Assembly: GCA_002456995.1 (NCBI GenBank)
Contig: NTKC01000005.1
Location: forward strand, 33,492 to 97,491
Length of the DNA stretch: 64,000 nucleotides
DNA from: Candidatus Thioglobus sp. MED-G25
GTDB taxonomy: Bacteria; Pseudomonadota; Gammaproteobacteria; Arenicellales; UBA868
Direction: 5' to 3'
The notes under the pieces are model-generated. The model was not told where the DNA came from and did no database searches. It saw only the letters and a program-made list of their open reading frames with translations. Positions within the stretch are counted from its first letter, which is position 1. Each line of letters begins with the position of its first letter. A program made the translations under genes and the position numbers. Below are positions 47,655 to 57,927 of this stretch, in pieces.

Positions 47655-49142
47655 ATGGACAGTATGACACCGAATATCCTCAGCATTTTGATCTGGTTAC
47701 CAATTTTGGGTGGGATATTGATTTTGTCGACTGGCGGTGATCGTAATGCTCAGTTGGCTAGAAAGATAGCGCTCGGATTTTCCGTGGGTACATTTTTGTT
47801 GTCGTTGTCGTTATATGCTGACTTTGACATCACTACAGCGAGTATGCAGTTTGTCGAACGGTACCAATGGATCGAGAGCCTACACATCCAGTACTTTCTT
47901 GGCGTTGATGGCATCTCTATGCCGTTGATTATTCTGACGACGTTGCTAACGACCATTGTAGTGATAGCTGGGTGGGAGGTAATTACCAAAAGAGTCGCTC
48001 AATACATGGCGTCCTTCTTGATTATGGAAGGGCTGATGATCGGTGTTTTTAGTTCGATGGATGCCATTCTTTTCTATCTCTTTTGGGAGGCTATGCTGAT
48101 TCCGATGTTTCTGATTATCGGAGTTTGGGGTGGTTCAAACCGGGTTTATGCCGCCATAAAGTTTTTTCTGTATACGTTGGTTGGATCTCTACTGATGCTC
48201 GTGGCCATTATTTATTTGTATTTCACATCAGATCACACCTTCAACATAGCATCGTTTCATGCAACACCACTCACCTATACAACACAGGTTCTAATATTTT
48301 TAGCATTCTTCGCGGCGTTTGCCGTAAAGGTGCCCATGTTTCCGGTACATACGTGGCTACCTGATGCTCACGTGGAGGCCCCCACGGGCGGGTCTGTAAT
48401 CTTGGCCGCCATTACTCTAAAAATGGGTGCTTACGGATTTCTTCGGTTCAGTATTCCGATTACCCCAGACGCTTCTTCTGAGCTCGCCATATGGGTTATA
48501 GGGCTGTCATTGATCGCCGTGGTCTACATTGCACTAGTGGCCCTGGTGCAGCGAGATATGAAGAAATTAATTGCGTATTCGTCGATATCACACATGGGCT
48601 TTGTGACGTTAGGTTTCTTTATATTCGATACACAAGGTATGGAAGGCGCCATTGTGCAAATGATCTCTCACGGCTTTATTTCCGGAGCCTTATTTTTGTG
48701 TGTTGGTGTTCTCTATGATCAAATGCATTCGAGGGAGATCGATAGCTATGGGGGTGTGGCCAATGCCATGCCAGTATTTTCCGTTTTCCTGGTATTTTTT
48801 GCGATGTCGAATGCCGGCCTACCAGGCACTTCAGGGTTCGTGGGCGAGTTTCTAGTAATCCTGGGCAGCTTCAGGGTCAACGGTTGGTATGCAGCTGTTG
48901 CAGGTCTCACGCTTGTTCTTGGTGCAGCCTATACGCTCTGGATGATCAAAAGAGTCGTCTATGGCGAGATTACAAACGAAAAAGTAAAAGCATTGGTCGA
49001 TGTCAATGGGCGCGAGAAACTTGTGTTAGGCGTATTGGCGGTTTGTGTGCTCGGATTGGGTATTTATCCAATGCCACTACTTGAGGTCATGCATTCGACT
49101 GTCGAGAATCTGCTGCAACATGCTGCGATTTCAAAGCTCTAG
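47655..49142 (+). CDS. nuoM: NADH-quinone oxidoreductase subunit M
   Basis: Antiporter-like proton pump of 495 residues. FYLFWEAMLIPMFLIIGVWG and HTWLPDAHVEAPTGGSVIL carry the conserved Glu and Pro-rich loop; LIAYSSISHMGFV holds the TM8 region. The frame is open upstream into nuoL, but ATG 47655 has a GGAGCG site. It starts 16 nt after nuoL. Confidence 0.97.
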   Translation: MDSMTPNILSILIWLPILGGILILSTGGDRNAQLARKIALGFSVGTFLLSLSLYADFDITTASMQFVERYQWIESLHIQYFLGVDGISMPLIILTTLLTTIVVIAGWEVITKRVAQYMASFLIMEGLMIGVFSSMDAILFYLFWEAMLIPMFLIIGVWGGSNRVYAAIKFFLYTLVGSLLMLVAIIYLYFTSDHTFNIASFHATPLTYTTQVLIFLAFFAAFAVKVPMFPVHTWLPDAHVEAPTGGSVILAAITLKMGAYGFLRFSIPITPDASSELAIWVIGLSLIAVVYIALVALVQRDMKKLIAYSSISHMGFVTLGFFIFDTQGMEGAIVQMISHGFISGALFLCVGVLYDQMHSREIDSYGGVANAMPVFSVFLVFFAMSNAGLPGTSGFVGEFLVILGSFRVNGWYAAVAGLTLVLGAAYTLWMIKRVVYGEITNEKVKALVDVNGREKLVLGVLAVCVLGLGIYPMPLLEVMHSTVENLLQHAAISKL

Positions 49143-49147
49143 CAATC

Positions 49148-50599
49148 ATGACTAACCAAGATATCCTAGTAGTACTGCCTGAGATCGTAATAGCCCTCAT
49201 GGCCTGCTTTATTCTTGTCCTGGATCTATATTTACCTGCAACGAAAAAGAAGAAGTTTGGATATGGCTTGTCGTTGGTAACCTTGATGGTAGGCGCTGGT
49301 CTGAGCATCGTTTATTCTGAGCCAGCTCCGGTCTATGGACTCAATGGTCTGGTGTTGATGGACAGTCTGTCGGCTATCTTGAAAGTGGGCATTTGTATCT
49401 CGACCGGATTTGTTCTGGTCTACAGTCGAGGTTATGCGGATGCTAGAGGATTGTGGAAAGGCGAGTTTTTTGCGCTAGCGTTATTCGGAGTTGTCGGAAT
49501 GATGGTGATGACGGCTTCAAATCATCTGCTGTCTCTCTACGTCGGTCTGGAATTGCTCGCGTTGTGCCTGTATACGATGGTGGCTTTGAGGATCGATTCG
49601 ACGGCTGCGTCAGAAGCCGCCATGAAATACTTTGTATTGGGTGCACTGGCATCCGGGATATTGCTGTACGGCATGTCGCTGCTCTATGGGCTCACTGGGA
49701 CGTTATACATAAACGAACTGTCAGCATCGATAGTGCGTCATGACGGGAGCACGCTACCAAGAACCATGGCGCTGATACTGGTTCTGGTTGGACTTTTGTT
49801 CAAGATCGGCGCGGTGCCTTTTCATATGTGGGTGCCCGATGTTTACGAGGGGTCACCAACGTCAAGCACGGTATACCTGGCGACAGCGCCAAAGCTTGCG
49901 GGCTTTGCAATCATACTCAGACTTCTGGCAGATGGGCTTGGATCGCTCGCTACCGAATGGCAGGGGATGCTGCTCGTGGTCTCTATAATCTCTCTAGCTC
50001 TAGGCAACATCATTGCTATTGCACAAAGCAATATCAAACGCATGCTGGCCTATTCGGCAATTGCTCATGTCGGCTTCTTTTTGCTTGGAATTTTGACCGG
50101 GGAGGTGTCCGGCTATGCGTCCGCTATGGCCTATATATTGATTTACGCGGTGGTTACCTTGGGAGCTTTTGGGGTCATACTGGCTTTGTCGAGCAAGGGC
50201 GTGGAAGCTGATTTAATTGAGGACTATTCGGGGTTGAATCAATCTCACCCCTGGGCTGCGTTCATTATGCTTCTGTTGATGTTTTCTCTTGCGGGGATAC
50301 CACCCACTATTGGATTCTATGCCAAGTTATCAGTATTACAGGCGGTAGTGAATGCAGGTATGACCTGGGTCGCGGTAGTGGCCGTTGTTTTATCTGTAAT
50401 TGGTGCGTTTTACTATCTTCGAATCGTAAAGGTGATGTATTTTGATGATCTCGCAACATCTCATCCAGGGTTGCAGTTCAGGCCGAAACAAGATGCTCGA
50501 ATTCTGCTTACGATTAATGGCCTTGCTGTGGTCGTATTGATGCCATGGATCGGTAAACTAACGACGTTGTGCGAAGGAGCAATCGAGGTACTTTTTTAA
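49148..50599 (+). CDS. nuoN: NADH-quinone oxidoreductase subunit N
   Basis: Third antiporter-like pump, 483 residues. LYVGLELLALCLYTMVAL, FHMWVPDVYEGSPTSSTVYL and MLAYSAIAHVGFF are diagnostic. It ends the nuo operon. AGGTAC (50586-50591) and GTACCT (50602-50607) form a 6-bp inverted repeat across the stop codon, but no T-tract follows, so I do not call a terminator. Confidence 0.97.
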   Translation: MTNQDILVVLPEIVIALMACFILVLDLYLPATKKKKFGYGLSLVTLMVGAGLSIVYSEPAPVYGLNGLVLMDSLSAILKVGICISTGFVLVYSRGYADARGLWKGEFFALALFGVVGMMVMTASNHLLSLYVGLELLALCLYTMVALRIDSTAASEAAMKYFVLGALASGILLYGMSLLYGLTGTLYINELSASIVRHDGSTLPRTMALILVLVGLLFKIGAVPFHMWVPDVYEGSPTSSTVYLATAPKLAGFAIILRLLADGLGSLATEWQGMLLVVSIISLALGNIIAIAQSNIKRMLAYSAIAHVGFFLLGILTGEVSGYASAMAYILIYAVVTLGAFGVILALSSKGVEADLIEDYSGLNQSHPWAAFIMLLLMFSLAGIPPTIGFYAKLSVLQAVVNAGMTWVAVVAVVLSVIGAFYYLRIVKVMYFDDLATSHPGLQFRPKQDARILLTINGLAVVVLMPWIGKLTTLCEGAIEVLF

Positions 50600-50709
50600 G
50601 GGTACCTTACTTGTTGGTTGTCTCTATTCTGAACGGTAAAAAACCGCAGACTGAATCGCATAGTGTTGGGATTTTTCTCCTGCAAATGCCGCGGTTGAGC
50701 CTGGTTTTG

Positions 50710-50718
50710 TGATAAAAT
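50710..50718 (+). promoter_or_regulatory. Extended -10 promoter candidate for gyrA
   Basis: TGATAAAAT fits an extended -10 element (TGn plus TAAAAT), with a poor -35. It would give a leader of about 110 nt containing two small hairpins: GGTCCC-GAAA-GGGGCT (50733-50748) and GCCC-TCTAGC-GGGC (50779-50792). The rest of the 235-bp gap shows nothing else. Confidence 0.4.
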
Positions 50719-50834
50719 AAGTGCCTGATTTTGGTCCCGAAAGGGGCTCAAATTGCCCTGTAAATTCAATCGATTTTAGCCCTCTAGCGGGCATTCGTAA
50801 AATTGTCGTAGGAACTTCAAGTTGAGTCGTGCAG

Positions 50835-53399
50835 ATGAATGATATTGCCAAAGAAACCATAACTTCGAATCTCGAACAGGAGATGCGTCAGTCGTATTTA
50901 GACTATGCAATGAGTGTCATCGTAGGCCGTGCCCTACCAGATGTTCGTGACGGCCTCAAGCCAGTGCATCGGCGAGTTTTGTACGCTATGTCGGGATTAA
51001 GTAACGACTGGAATAAAGCTTACAAAAAATCAGCACGCATCGTAGGTGATGTCATTGGCAGGTATCACCCGCACGGCGATACTGCGGTTTACGACACGAT
51101 TGTTCGTATGGCCCAGCCATTCTCGCTGCGCTATCCCCTTGTAGACGGTCAGGGAAATTTTGGTTCAGTAGATGGGGACTCTCCCGCCGCCATGCGCTAC
51201 ACAGAGATACGCCTATCGCGTCTTGCGCACGAGTTGCTTGATGATCTCGATAAAGAAACGGTCGACTTTTATCCAAACTACGATGAATCGGAGACACAAC
51301 CCGCGGTACTCCCGGCACGTTTCCCCAATCTTCTGGTTAACGGTTCATCTGGGATTGCAGTGGGTATGGCGACCAACATACCACCGCATAACCTCTCAGA
51401 AACCATAGAAGCGTGCTTACTGCTTATTCGTGAACCTGACGCGTCGATTGACCAGTTAATGGAGGTGTTACCTGGACCGGACTTCCCCACAGCTGCCATT
51501 ATTAACGGGCATAGTGGTATTAGGCAGGCCTATGAGACTGGGCGGGGCAGAGTCCATATACGCTCCAGAGTCGAAATTGAGGAGAAAAAAGACAGCCAAC
51601 GCTCAAGTCTTGTAGTGACGGAATTGCCCTACCAGGTAAACAAAGCAAGGCTTCTTGAAAAGATTGCCGAACTGGTGAAAGAAGGAAAGGTCAGTGGCAT
51701 TAGTGGACTTAGAGACGAGTCTGACAAGTCTGGGATGCGAATGGTCATCGAACTCAAGCGTGGTGAGGTGCCGGCAATTATTCTCAACAATTTGTATCAG
51801 CACACTCAATTACAGACAGTTTTCGGGATAAACCTGGTCGGGCTGAGTAACAACCTGCCAAAACTATTTAATTTAAAGGAGTTGCTAGAGTGTTTCTTGC
51901 AACATCGCCGCGAGGTTATTACCCGTCGGACCATATTTAACTTGAGGAAAACAAGAGCCAGAACTCATGCCCTTGAAGGGCTGGCAGTAGCCTTGGCTAA
52001 CATCGACCAGGTTATAGAAATGATAAAAGCGGCGTCTGACCCCACGGCTGCGAGGAATCAACTTATTTCAACATTGTGGGATGCTGCACTTGTGAGCGAA
52101 CTGACCAGTCTGGGTGATTCGACGATCTCTCGTCCGGATGATATGGATCCTGAAAAAGGGTTGAGGGAAGACGGTTATCGATTGACACAGGCACAAGCAC
52201 AATCGATTCTAGATCTCAGACTGCACCGTTTAACTGGCCTAGAAAAAGAAAAAATAAAAACTGAATACGAGAACAACTTGTTAGTAATTCGCGACCTACT
52301 GGATATTCTTGAGCGACCGGACCGTTTGGTGGCTGTTGTAGAGAGCGAGCTACAGGAAATTAAAGAAAACTATAGTGACAATCGGCGCACTGAGATCTTG
52401 GCGACGCATCTTGATTTAAATGAAGAAGACCTGATTGTTCGCGAAGAGATGGTAGTAACACTATCAGGGGAAGGGTACGCAAAGGCGCAACCATTGTCTG
52501 ATTATCACGCTCAACGTAGAGGTGGCAAAGGCAGAGTTGCAACTCGCACCAAGCAGGACGACTTTGTAAAGTCAATGTTCGTTGCAAATTCACACGATAC
52601 CATTCTTTGTTTTTCTAACTATGGAAAAGTCTATTGGTTACGTGTCTATCAATTGCCTCAGGCTGGGCGGCAAGCACGCGGTCGACCCCTTGTTAATCTT
52701 CTACCTTTGGACGCACAAGAGCGTATAACTGCCTTCTTGCCGCTGGGCAAGGATCTACAAGGCCAATTCGTATTTATGTCAACGGCCGAGGGCATTGTAA
52801 AGAAATGTAGTCTCGAATCGTTTTCGAGACCCAGGCCGTCGGGGTTGCGTGCACTCACGTTGTCGGAGGGAGATGAGCTAGTGAGTGCCGGTATGACGCA
52901 GGGAAACTCTGACTTGCTCTTGTTTAGCTGTTCCGGAAAGTCAATACGTTTTGTAGAGACTGATGTCAGGGTTATGGGTCGATCCGCTCGTGGGGTAAAA
53001 GGGATAGCCCTAAAATCTGATCAACGTCTGATCTCTATGTTGGTTGTTGACCAAAATGAACTGGATAAAACCGTGTTGACGGCAACCGCTCGTGGCTATG
53101 GAAAACGTACTGCGGTCAAGGCATTCCCACGTAAACGTCGGGGCGGGCAAGGTGTAATTGCAATTCAGAATGGCAAGAGAAACGGGTCGTTGATCGGGGC
53201 GGTTTTGACTTCATCAGAAGATGAGCTGATGTTGTTGACGGATGGCGGACGACTGGTTCGCACCAGTGTTGACGGTATTTCAGAGTTGGGGCGTAATACG
53301 CAAGGGGTTCGACTGATTACACTGGCTGACGGCGAGGACTTGATTAGCTTAGGTCTGGTCGTTGACTCTACAGGTGCTGAACCAGAAATAGAAACTTAG
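50835..53399 (+). CDS. gyrA: DNA gyrase subunit A
   Basis: The breakage-reunion subunit of gyrase, which introduces negative supercoils. The catalytic tyrosine is Tyr122 (AAMRYTE). The quinolone-resistance region reads [15 protein letters not shown], with Thr83 and Asp87 in E. coli numbering. The C-terminal pinwheel contains the GyrA box QRRGGKG. Length 854 residues from ATG 50835; a GTG two codons earlier is possible. In many gammaproteobacteria serC follows; here pheA comes next. Confidence 0.97.
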   Translation: MNDIAKETITSNLEQEMRQSYLDYAMSVIVGRALPDVRDGLKPVHRRVLYAMSGLSNDWNKAYKKSARIVGDVIGRYHPHGDTAVYDTIVRMAQPFSLRYPLVDGQGNFGSVDGDSPAAMRYTEIRLSRLAHELLDDLDKETVDFYPNYDESETQPAVLPARFPNLLVNGSSGIAVGMATNIPPHNLSETIEACLLLIREPDASIDQLMEVLPGPDFPTAAIINGHSGIRQAYETGRGRVHIRSRVEIEEKKDSQRSSLVVTELPYQVNKARLLEKIAELVKEGKVSGISGLRDESDKSGMRMVIELKRGEVPAIILNNLYQHTQLQTVFGINLVGLSNNLPKLFNLKELLECFLQHRREVITRRTIFNLRKTRARTHALEGLAVALANIDQVIEMIKAASDPTAARNQLISTLWDAALVSELTSLGDSTISRPDDMDPEKGLREDGYRLTQAQAQSILDLRLHRLTGLEKEKIKTEYENNLLVIRDLLDILERPDRLVAVVESELQEIKENYSDNRRTEILATHLDLNEEDLIVREEMVVTLSGEGYAKAQPLSDYHAQRRGGKGRVATRTKQDDFVKSMFVANSHDTILCFSNYGKVYWLRVYQLPQAGRQARGRPLVNLLPLDAQERITAFLPLGKDLQGQFVFMSTAEGIVKKCSLESFSRPRPSGLRALTLSEGDELVSAGMTQGNSDLLLFSCSGKSIRFVETDVRVMGRSARGVKGIALKSDQRLISMLVVDQNELDKTVLTATARGYGKRTAVKAFPRKRRGGQGVIAIQNGKRNGSLIGAVLTSSEDELMLLTDGGRLVRTSVDGISELGRNTQGVRLITLADGEDLISLGLVVDSTGAEPEIET

Positions 53400-53494
53400 T
53401 CGTGGAGAAGGGGCTATATTAGTTCTCGCTGGTAGCTTTGGTTACAAACAAACGATCTGGATTGGCCGATATTAAACATAATGCTCATAGACAA

Positions 53495-54571
53495 ATGACT
53501 GACACAAAAGACATCGAAAATCTGCGGAGCGAGATCGATCAGATCGATGACAGTTTGTTGAAATTGTTTAATGAGCGCGCTCGAACTGCAATGAAGGTGG
53601 GCGACCAAAAGCCTGGCCAGAAAGCAGACATTGTCTATCGACCAGAGCGGGAAGCGCAGATACTTCAACGACTTCAGCGTGCGAATAATGGACCGTTAGG
53701 CTCAGAAGCGGTTGAACGGCTGTTTCGAGAGATTATCTCTATTTGCCGTGCTACTGAAGCAAAGCCATCGATTGCCACACTCGGTCCGGATGGCACTTTC
53801 TCGGAACTTGCGACACGCAAACAATTCGGTTTAGAAATCGACCTAAAGTTGACATCGAGTATTGAAGAGGTATTTCGTTTGGTCGAAGCCGATCACTGCG
53901 ATTTTGGTGTGGTCCCGGTTGAGAATTCTGCAGAAGGCGGCATCCATCTCACTCTAGACAGACTGTTGACCACGTCGCTTAAAATCTCCGGCGAGGTCGA
54001 TCTGAGGATTAAGCACTGTCTTATCGGTTTTGCTGAAAATACTTTTCCGACCAAGGTGCTTGCCCATCAGCAAGCTCTAGCACAATGTCGGCAATGGCTG
54101 GATGTTAATCTTCCATCGTCCGAGAGGGTGGCTTGTGCGAGTAACTCAGATGCTGTACGCCAGGTGCTCGACAATCCAACCTGTGTGGCAATAGCTGCTG
54201 GTGAGGCCGCAGATGCTTTTGGTTTGCAGATACTTCAAGCAGACATAGAAGACCAACCCGGGAACACCACCAGGTTTCTAGTGCTTGGTCGTCACTCGGT
54301 CCTACCCTCAGGTCGAGACAAAACTAGTTTGGTGATGAGTGCACAGGAGCGACCAGGAGCTTTGCATGCGTTGCTCGAGCCACTTTCCGAACACAATATT
54401 AATATGACACGTGTAGAATCGCGGCCTTCTAGAACCGAGATGTGGGAATATATGTTTTTCATTGATATAGAGGGTCACGTACAAAATTCTAACGTTGAAA
54501 GCGCGTTGTCCCAGATGAAAGCCAATGCGGCTATGTTTAAGGTCTTGGGCTCCTATCCAAGGAGTATTTGA
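53495..54571 (+). CDS. pheA: Bifunctional chorismate mutase/prephenate dehydratase (P-protein)
   Basis: Converts chorismate to phenylpyruvate in phenylalanine synthesis. The N-terminal AroQ mutase helix (LRSEIDQIDDSLLKLFNERA) precedes the dehydratase domain (TLGPDGTFSELA, PVENSAEGGIHLTLD, and NTTRFLVLG with the Thr-Arg-Phe catalytic motif). An ACT regulatory domain with ESRPSR binds phenylalanine. ATG 53495 gives 358 residues. The frame is open further upstream, but the extra part is not conserved. It overlaps the possible TTG start of hisC. Confidence 0.96.
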   Translation: MTDTKDIENLRSEIDQIDDSLLKLFNERARTAMKVGDQKPGQKADIVYRPEREAQILQRLQRANNGPLGSEAVERLFREIISICRATEAKPSIATLGPDGTFSELATRKQFGLEIDLKLTSSIEEVFRLVEADHCDFGVVPVENSAEGGIHLTLDRLLTTSLKISGEVDLRIKHCLIGFAENTFPTKVLAHQQALAQCRQWLDVNLPSSERVACASNSDAVRQVLDNPTCVAIAAGEAADAFGLQILQADIEDQPGNTTRFLVLGRHSVLPSGRDKTSLVMSAQERPGALHALLEPLSEHNINMTRVESRPSRTEMWEYMFFIDIEGHVQNSNVESALSQMKANAAMFKVLGSYPRSI

Positions 54572-54576
54572 GCAAC

Positions 54577-55680
54577 ATGGCGTTCAATGCCAGGGACCTG
54601 GCAGTCAATGGGGTACGGGCACTTCAACCCTACCTACCTGGAAAGCCGGTCGAAGAATTAGAACGCGACCTCGGGTTGTCTGACATAGTCAAGCTCGCTT
54701 CCAACGAAAACCCTAGAACCTCCAATGAGGTGATCGAAAAAGCACTTGCGCAGCAACAGTCAGACATCAGCAGGTACCCTGATGGTTCTGGATACGCACT
54801 AAAAATAAGGCTTTCAGATTTGCTCGGGGTATCTACGGATCAACTGACACTCGGCAATGGTTCTAACGATGTGCTCGAACTCCTGGTGCGCACATTCGTC
54901 TCCCCAGGCCAGGGGGTTGTAGTGTCGGAACATTCTTTTGCAGTTTACAGCCTGGCTGCCTCTGCGGTTGGCGCTGATTTAAAAACGGCTCCCGCGAGAT
55001 CGTGGGGACACGATCTGGAGGCAATGCTCTCTCTAGTCGATCAAAATACGCGAGTGGTTTTCATCGCGAATCCCAATAATCCAACCGGCACCTGGGTAGA
55101 ATCTCGAGCTCTACTTTCATTTCTCGACCACATGCCGGCAACGACTATAGTAGTTATTGATGAGGCCTATTATGAATACTGCGAAGATCCAGATTTCCCT
55201 AATGCAATAGACTTAATGAAGGACTACCCATTTCTGGTTTCGACAAGGACATTCTCAAAGATTTACGGACTAGCCGGAATGCGAGTCGGCTACAGCGTGT
55301 CATCGCCTGTTATAGCGGACTTGCTGAATCGAGTGCGGCAACCGTTCAACGTCAACAGTTTTGGACTTGCCACGGCACGACTTGCGCTCGATGATGCCGT
55401 GTTTCTTGCCGAGAGTCGGCGTCTCAATAGCCAGGGTAGACACAGAATTTATGCTGGTTTTTCAGAACTTGGCCTCGAGTACATTCCCTCGGCAGGTAAT
55501 TTTGTTTGCGTAGATGTAGCGCGTCCAGCGATATCGGTCTATGAATCGATGCTAATGCAAGGTGTGATTGTGCGGCCTGTTGCAAACTATGGCTTGCCGA
55601 ATCATCTGAGAGTTACCGTCGGATTGCCTCACGAGAATGAAAAGATGATCGATGCGCTGACTGTCGCGCTAGCGGTATAG
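54577..55680 (+). CDS. hisC: Histidinol-phosphate/aromatic aminotransferase
   Basis: PLP aminotransferase of fold type I. In this aromatic cluster it may act on phenylpyruvate or prephenate as well as on histidinol phosphate; that role is inferred from context. KLASNENP, ANPNNPTGT, VIDEAYYEYC and the PLP lysine in TFSKIYGLAGMRVGY are present. ATG 54577 is chosen (367 residues); TTG 54568, overlapping the pheA stop and closer to the AGGAG site, is the alternative. Confidence 0.94.
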   Translation: MAFNARDLAVNGVRALQPYLPGKPVEELERDLGLSDIVKLASNENPRTSNEVIEKALAQQQSDISRYPDGSGYALKIRLSDLLGVSTDQLTLGNGSNDVLELLVRTFVSPGQGVVVSEHSFAVYSLAASAVGADLKTAPARSWGHDLEAMLSLVDQNTRVVFIANPNNPTGTWVESRALLSFLDHMPATTIVVIDEAYYEYCEDPDFPNAIDLMKDYPFLVSTRTFSKIYGLAGMRVGYSVSSPVIADLLNRVRQPFNVNSFGLATARLALDDAVFLAESRRLNSQGRHRIYAGFSELGLEYIPSAGNFVCVDVARPAISVYESMLMQGVIVRPVANYGLPNHLRVTVGLPHENEKMIDALTVALAV

Positions 55681-55711
55681 GTACTCACGAACGGTTTAGC
55701 TACTGTCCTGA

Positions 55712-56590
55712 TTGAGCATCAAGTTGATTCATCATCTCACCATTATCGGGGTCGGCTTGATCGGGGGATCTGTTGCCAAGGCACTGCGTTGTCAAAATGC
55801 CGTGGGTCATGTTACAGGATTCGGGCGTAGAGAGAGTACCCTTCAACGAGCCCAGGCGCTTGGGGTTATCGATAGTTGGTCACTGGATTTAGGTGCTGCA
55901 GTCGAGCAGGCAGAAGTGGTAATTATCAGCTCACCCGTGAATACCATCGCATCGATTTTCCACGAACTCAAGTCGTATCTAGGAGAGACTACGATTGTTA
56001 CCGATGCTGGTAGCGTGAAAGGGTCTATAGTTGATGCTGCAGTGAGGGGTCTCGGTGATAAAATTATCAATTTTGTACCGGGCCATCCGATAGCCGGCAA
56101 AGAAAAAAGCGGAGTTGATGCGGCATCAGAAACGCTTTTTTATGGTCATCGAACTATACTCACACCGATGGCTAACACTCGTACTGAAGCCATATCAGCA
56201 GTAAAAGATATGTGGGAAACGATCGGTGCTGAGGTTGTTTTCATGGAGCCTTCAGTCCACGATGATCTGTTGGCACTGACCAGCCATCTTCCACACGCGT
56301 TGGCATTTATTTTAGTGGATTTGTTGTCCCGGCAGAATAATACAAAGAATTGTTTAAACCTATCGGCGGGGGGGTTCTACGATATCACTCGAATCGCTTC
56401 TAGCGATCCTGTGATGTGGCGAGATATTTTTCTGAGCAATAAACATGCGATATTGCAGCGGTTAACGGAATATTCGTCAGCTATAGATGATTTGGTTGGA
56501 TTGATAGACCGCTCGGATTCATCTGCTTTAGAGGAAATGTTCAAACATGCAAATGAGGTACGTCGGCAGATCAAGGACAGGCGCTCGTAG
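55712..56590 (+). CDS. tyrA: Prephenate dehydrogenase
   Basis: Oxidatively decarboxylates prephenate to 4-hydroxyphenylpyruvate in tyrosine synthesis, or acts on arogenate. The Rossmann motif IIGVGLIGGSVAKAL, TDAGSVKGSIV, GHPIAGKEKSGVDAA (catalytic His region) and LTSHLPHALAF are present. Length 292 residues. There is no fused mutase domain, unlike E. coli TyrA. The start is TTG 55712 in TTGAGCATC, with no Shine-Dalgarno. Confidence 0.94.
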   Translation: MSIKLIHHLTIIGVGLIGGSVAKALRCQNAVGHVTGFGRRESTLQRAQALGVIDSWSLDLGAAVEQAEVVIISSPVNTIASIFHELKSYLGETTIVTDAGSVKGSIVDAAVRGLGDKIINFVPGHPIAGKEKSGVDAASETLFYGHRTILTPMANTRTEAISAVKDMWETIGAEVVFMEPSVHDDLLALTSHLPHALAFILVDLLSRQNNTKNCLNLSAGGFYDITRIASSDPVMWRDIFLSNKHAILQRLTEYSSAIDDLVGLIDRSDSSALEEMFKHANEVRRQIKDRRS

Positions 56591-56607
56591 CTCCTGCGCG
56601 TTTGAGC

Positions 56608-57927
56608 ATGAACTCGTTCACCATCAACGGTCCAGGCGTACTCAGAGGGTCAATTTCCGTACCAGGTGATAAATCGATCAGTCACCGTGCTGTAATCCTA
56701 GGGGCAATTGCACAGGGACGCACGAAGATTAAGGGACTGCTGGAGAGTGAAGATGTTCTTTCGACTGTGAACGCGTTGCGAAACATGGGAGTGAAGATAG
56801 ATCATCATAAAGACGAGGGAATGCTGATCGAAGGTGTCGGTCTATACGGACTGAAGGATCCAGGGCAACCGCTGAATATGGGGAACTCTGGTACCGCGAT
56901 GCGTTTAATGGCCGGTGTTCTGGCAGGGCAGTCGTTTCCGTCGACGTTGGTTGGAGATGATTCCCTCAGTCAACGACCCATGGGTCGAGTTGTTGAACCG
57001 TTGCTTGCCCTGGGTGCGGATATTTCCGTACAGAACTCTGGTTATCCGCCGATTCAAATAAAACCGGTTAATCAACTCAAGGGTGCTGATTATGTAATGC
57101 CAGTAGCCAGCGCGCAGGTCAAATCGGCATTTCTTTTAGCTGCTCTATGTGCGGATGGGGCTAGTCGGGTAAAAGAACCAGAACAGACTCGTGACCACAC
57201 TGAGCGAATGCTAAGAGGCTTTGGGCATACCATTTCGAAACAAGGTGATTGGATTAGGGTTGTTGGTGGAAAGGAATTAGTGGGAGCGAAGGTAATGGTC
57301 CCAGGAGATTTGTCATCTGCTGCATTCTTTATAGTCGGTGCGGCGATCACAGTTGAATCTCAGATTATTTTGAAAAACGTAGGTGTAAATCCAACGAGAA
57401 CAGGCGTGATTGAGATTCTGCAAAAAATGGGAGCCAGTATCGACTGCCTCAACCAAAATACGATATGCGGGGAACCTACAGCCGATCTGATGGTGAACTC
57501 TACCCCGTTAAGGGGTGTCAAGATCGAGACGCATCAGGTAGCACGAGCGATTGACGAGTTCCCCATCTTATCAATTGCAGCTGCTTGTGCGCGTGGAATA
57601 ACAACACTGCAAGGAGCGGAAGAACTTAGGGTTAAAGAAAGTGATCGGATTCGATCGATAGTTTCTGGGTTAAACGGATTAGGCGTTTCAGTGGAGGAGC
57701 GACCCGATGGATATTCAGTAACTGGAGGTGAGATATTGCCAGGAGCGGTTAATTGCCGTTCGGATCATCGTATAGCGATGGCATTCGCGATTGCTGGGCT
57801 GGTTGTTTCCGGTTCGATTATCATTAAAGATACTGTAAATGTGAGAACGTCATTTCCAGGGTTTGTCGAACTGGCAGCATCAATGGGTATGCAGATAAAA
57901 GAACAGGTTGGGCCTCATCGTGGCTGA
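56608..57927 (+). CDS. aroA: 3-phosphoshikimate 1-carboxyvinyltransferase (EPSP synthase)
   Basis: Adds the enolpyruvyl group of PEP to shikimate-3-phosphate. PGDKSISHRAVILGA (start of the active site), NMGNSGTAMRLMAGVLAG, RVKESDRIRSI and SDHRIAMAFAIAGL are present. About 439 residues. ATG 56608 is chosen; TTG 56602 (TTGAGCATG) is two codons upstream. Its 3' end overlaps cmk by 8 nt. Confidence 0.96.
   Translation: MNSFTINGPGVLRGSISVPGDKSISHRAVILGAIAQGRTKIKGLLESEDVLSTVNALRNMGVKIDHHKDEGMLIEGVGLYGLKDPGQPLNMGNSGTAMRLMAGVLAGQSFPSTLVGDDSLSQRPMGRVVEPLLALGADISVQNSGYPPIQIKPVNQLKGADYVMPVASAQVKSAFLLAALCADGASRVKEPEQTRDHTERMLRGFGHTISKQGDWIRVVGGKELVGAKVMVPGDLSSAAFFIVGAAITVESQIILKNVGVNPTRTGVIEILQKMGASIDCLNQNTICGEPTADLMVNSTPLRGVKIETHQVARAIDEFPILSIAAACARGITTLQGAEELRVKESDRIRSIVSGLNGLGVSVEERPDGYSVTGGEILPGAVNCRSDHRIAMAFAIAGLVVSGSIIIKDTVNVRTSFPGFVELAASMGMQIKEQVGPHRG

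Noticed and set aside
50586..50607. AGGTAC/GTACCT hairpin as a terminator of the nuo operon
   Set aside because: No T-tract follows the stem.
50624..50860. Minus-strand frame in the nuoN-gyrA gap
   Set aside because: Overlaps the gyrA start and leader hairpins; no ribosome binding site or recognisable sequence.
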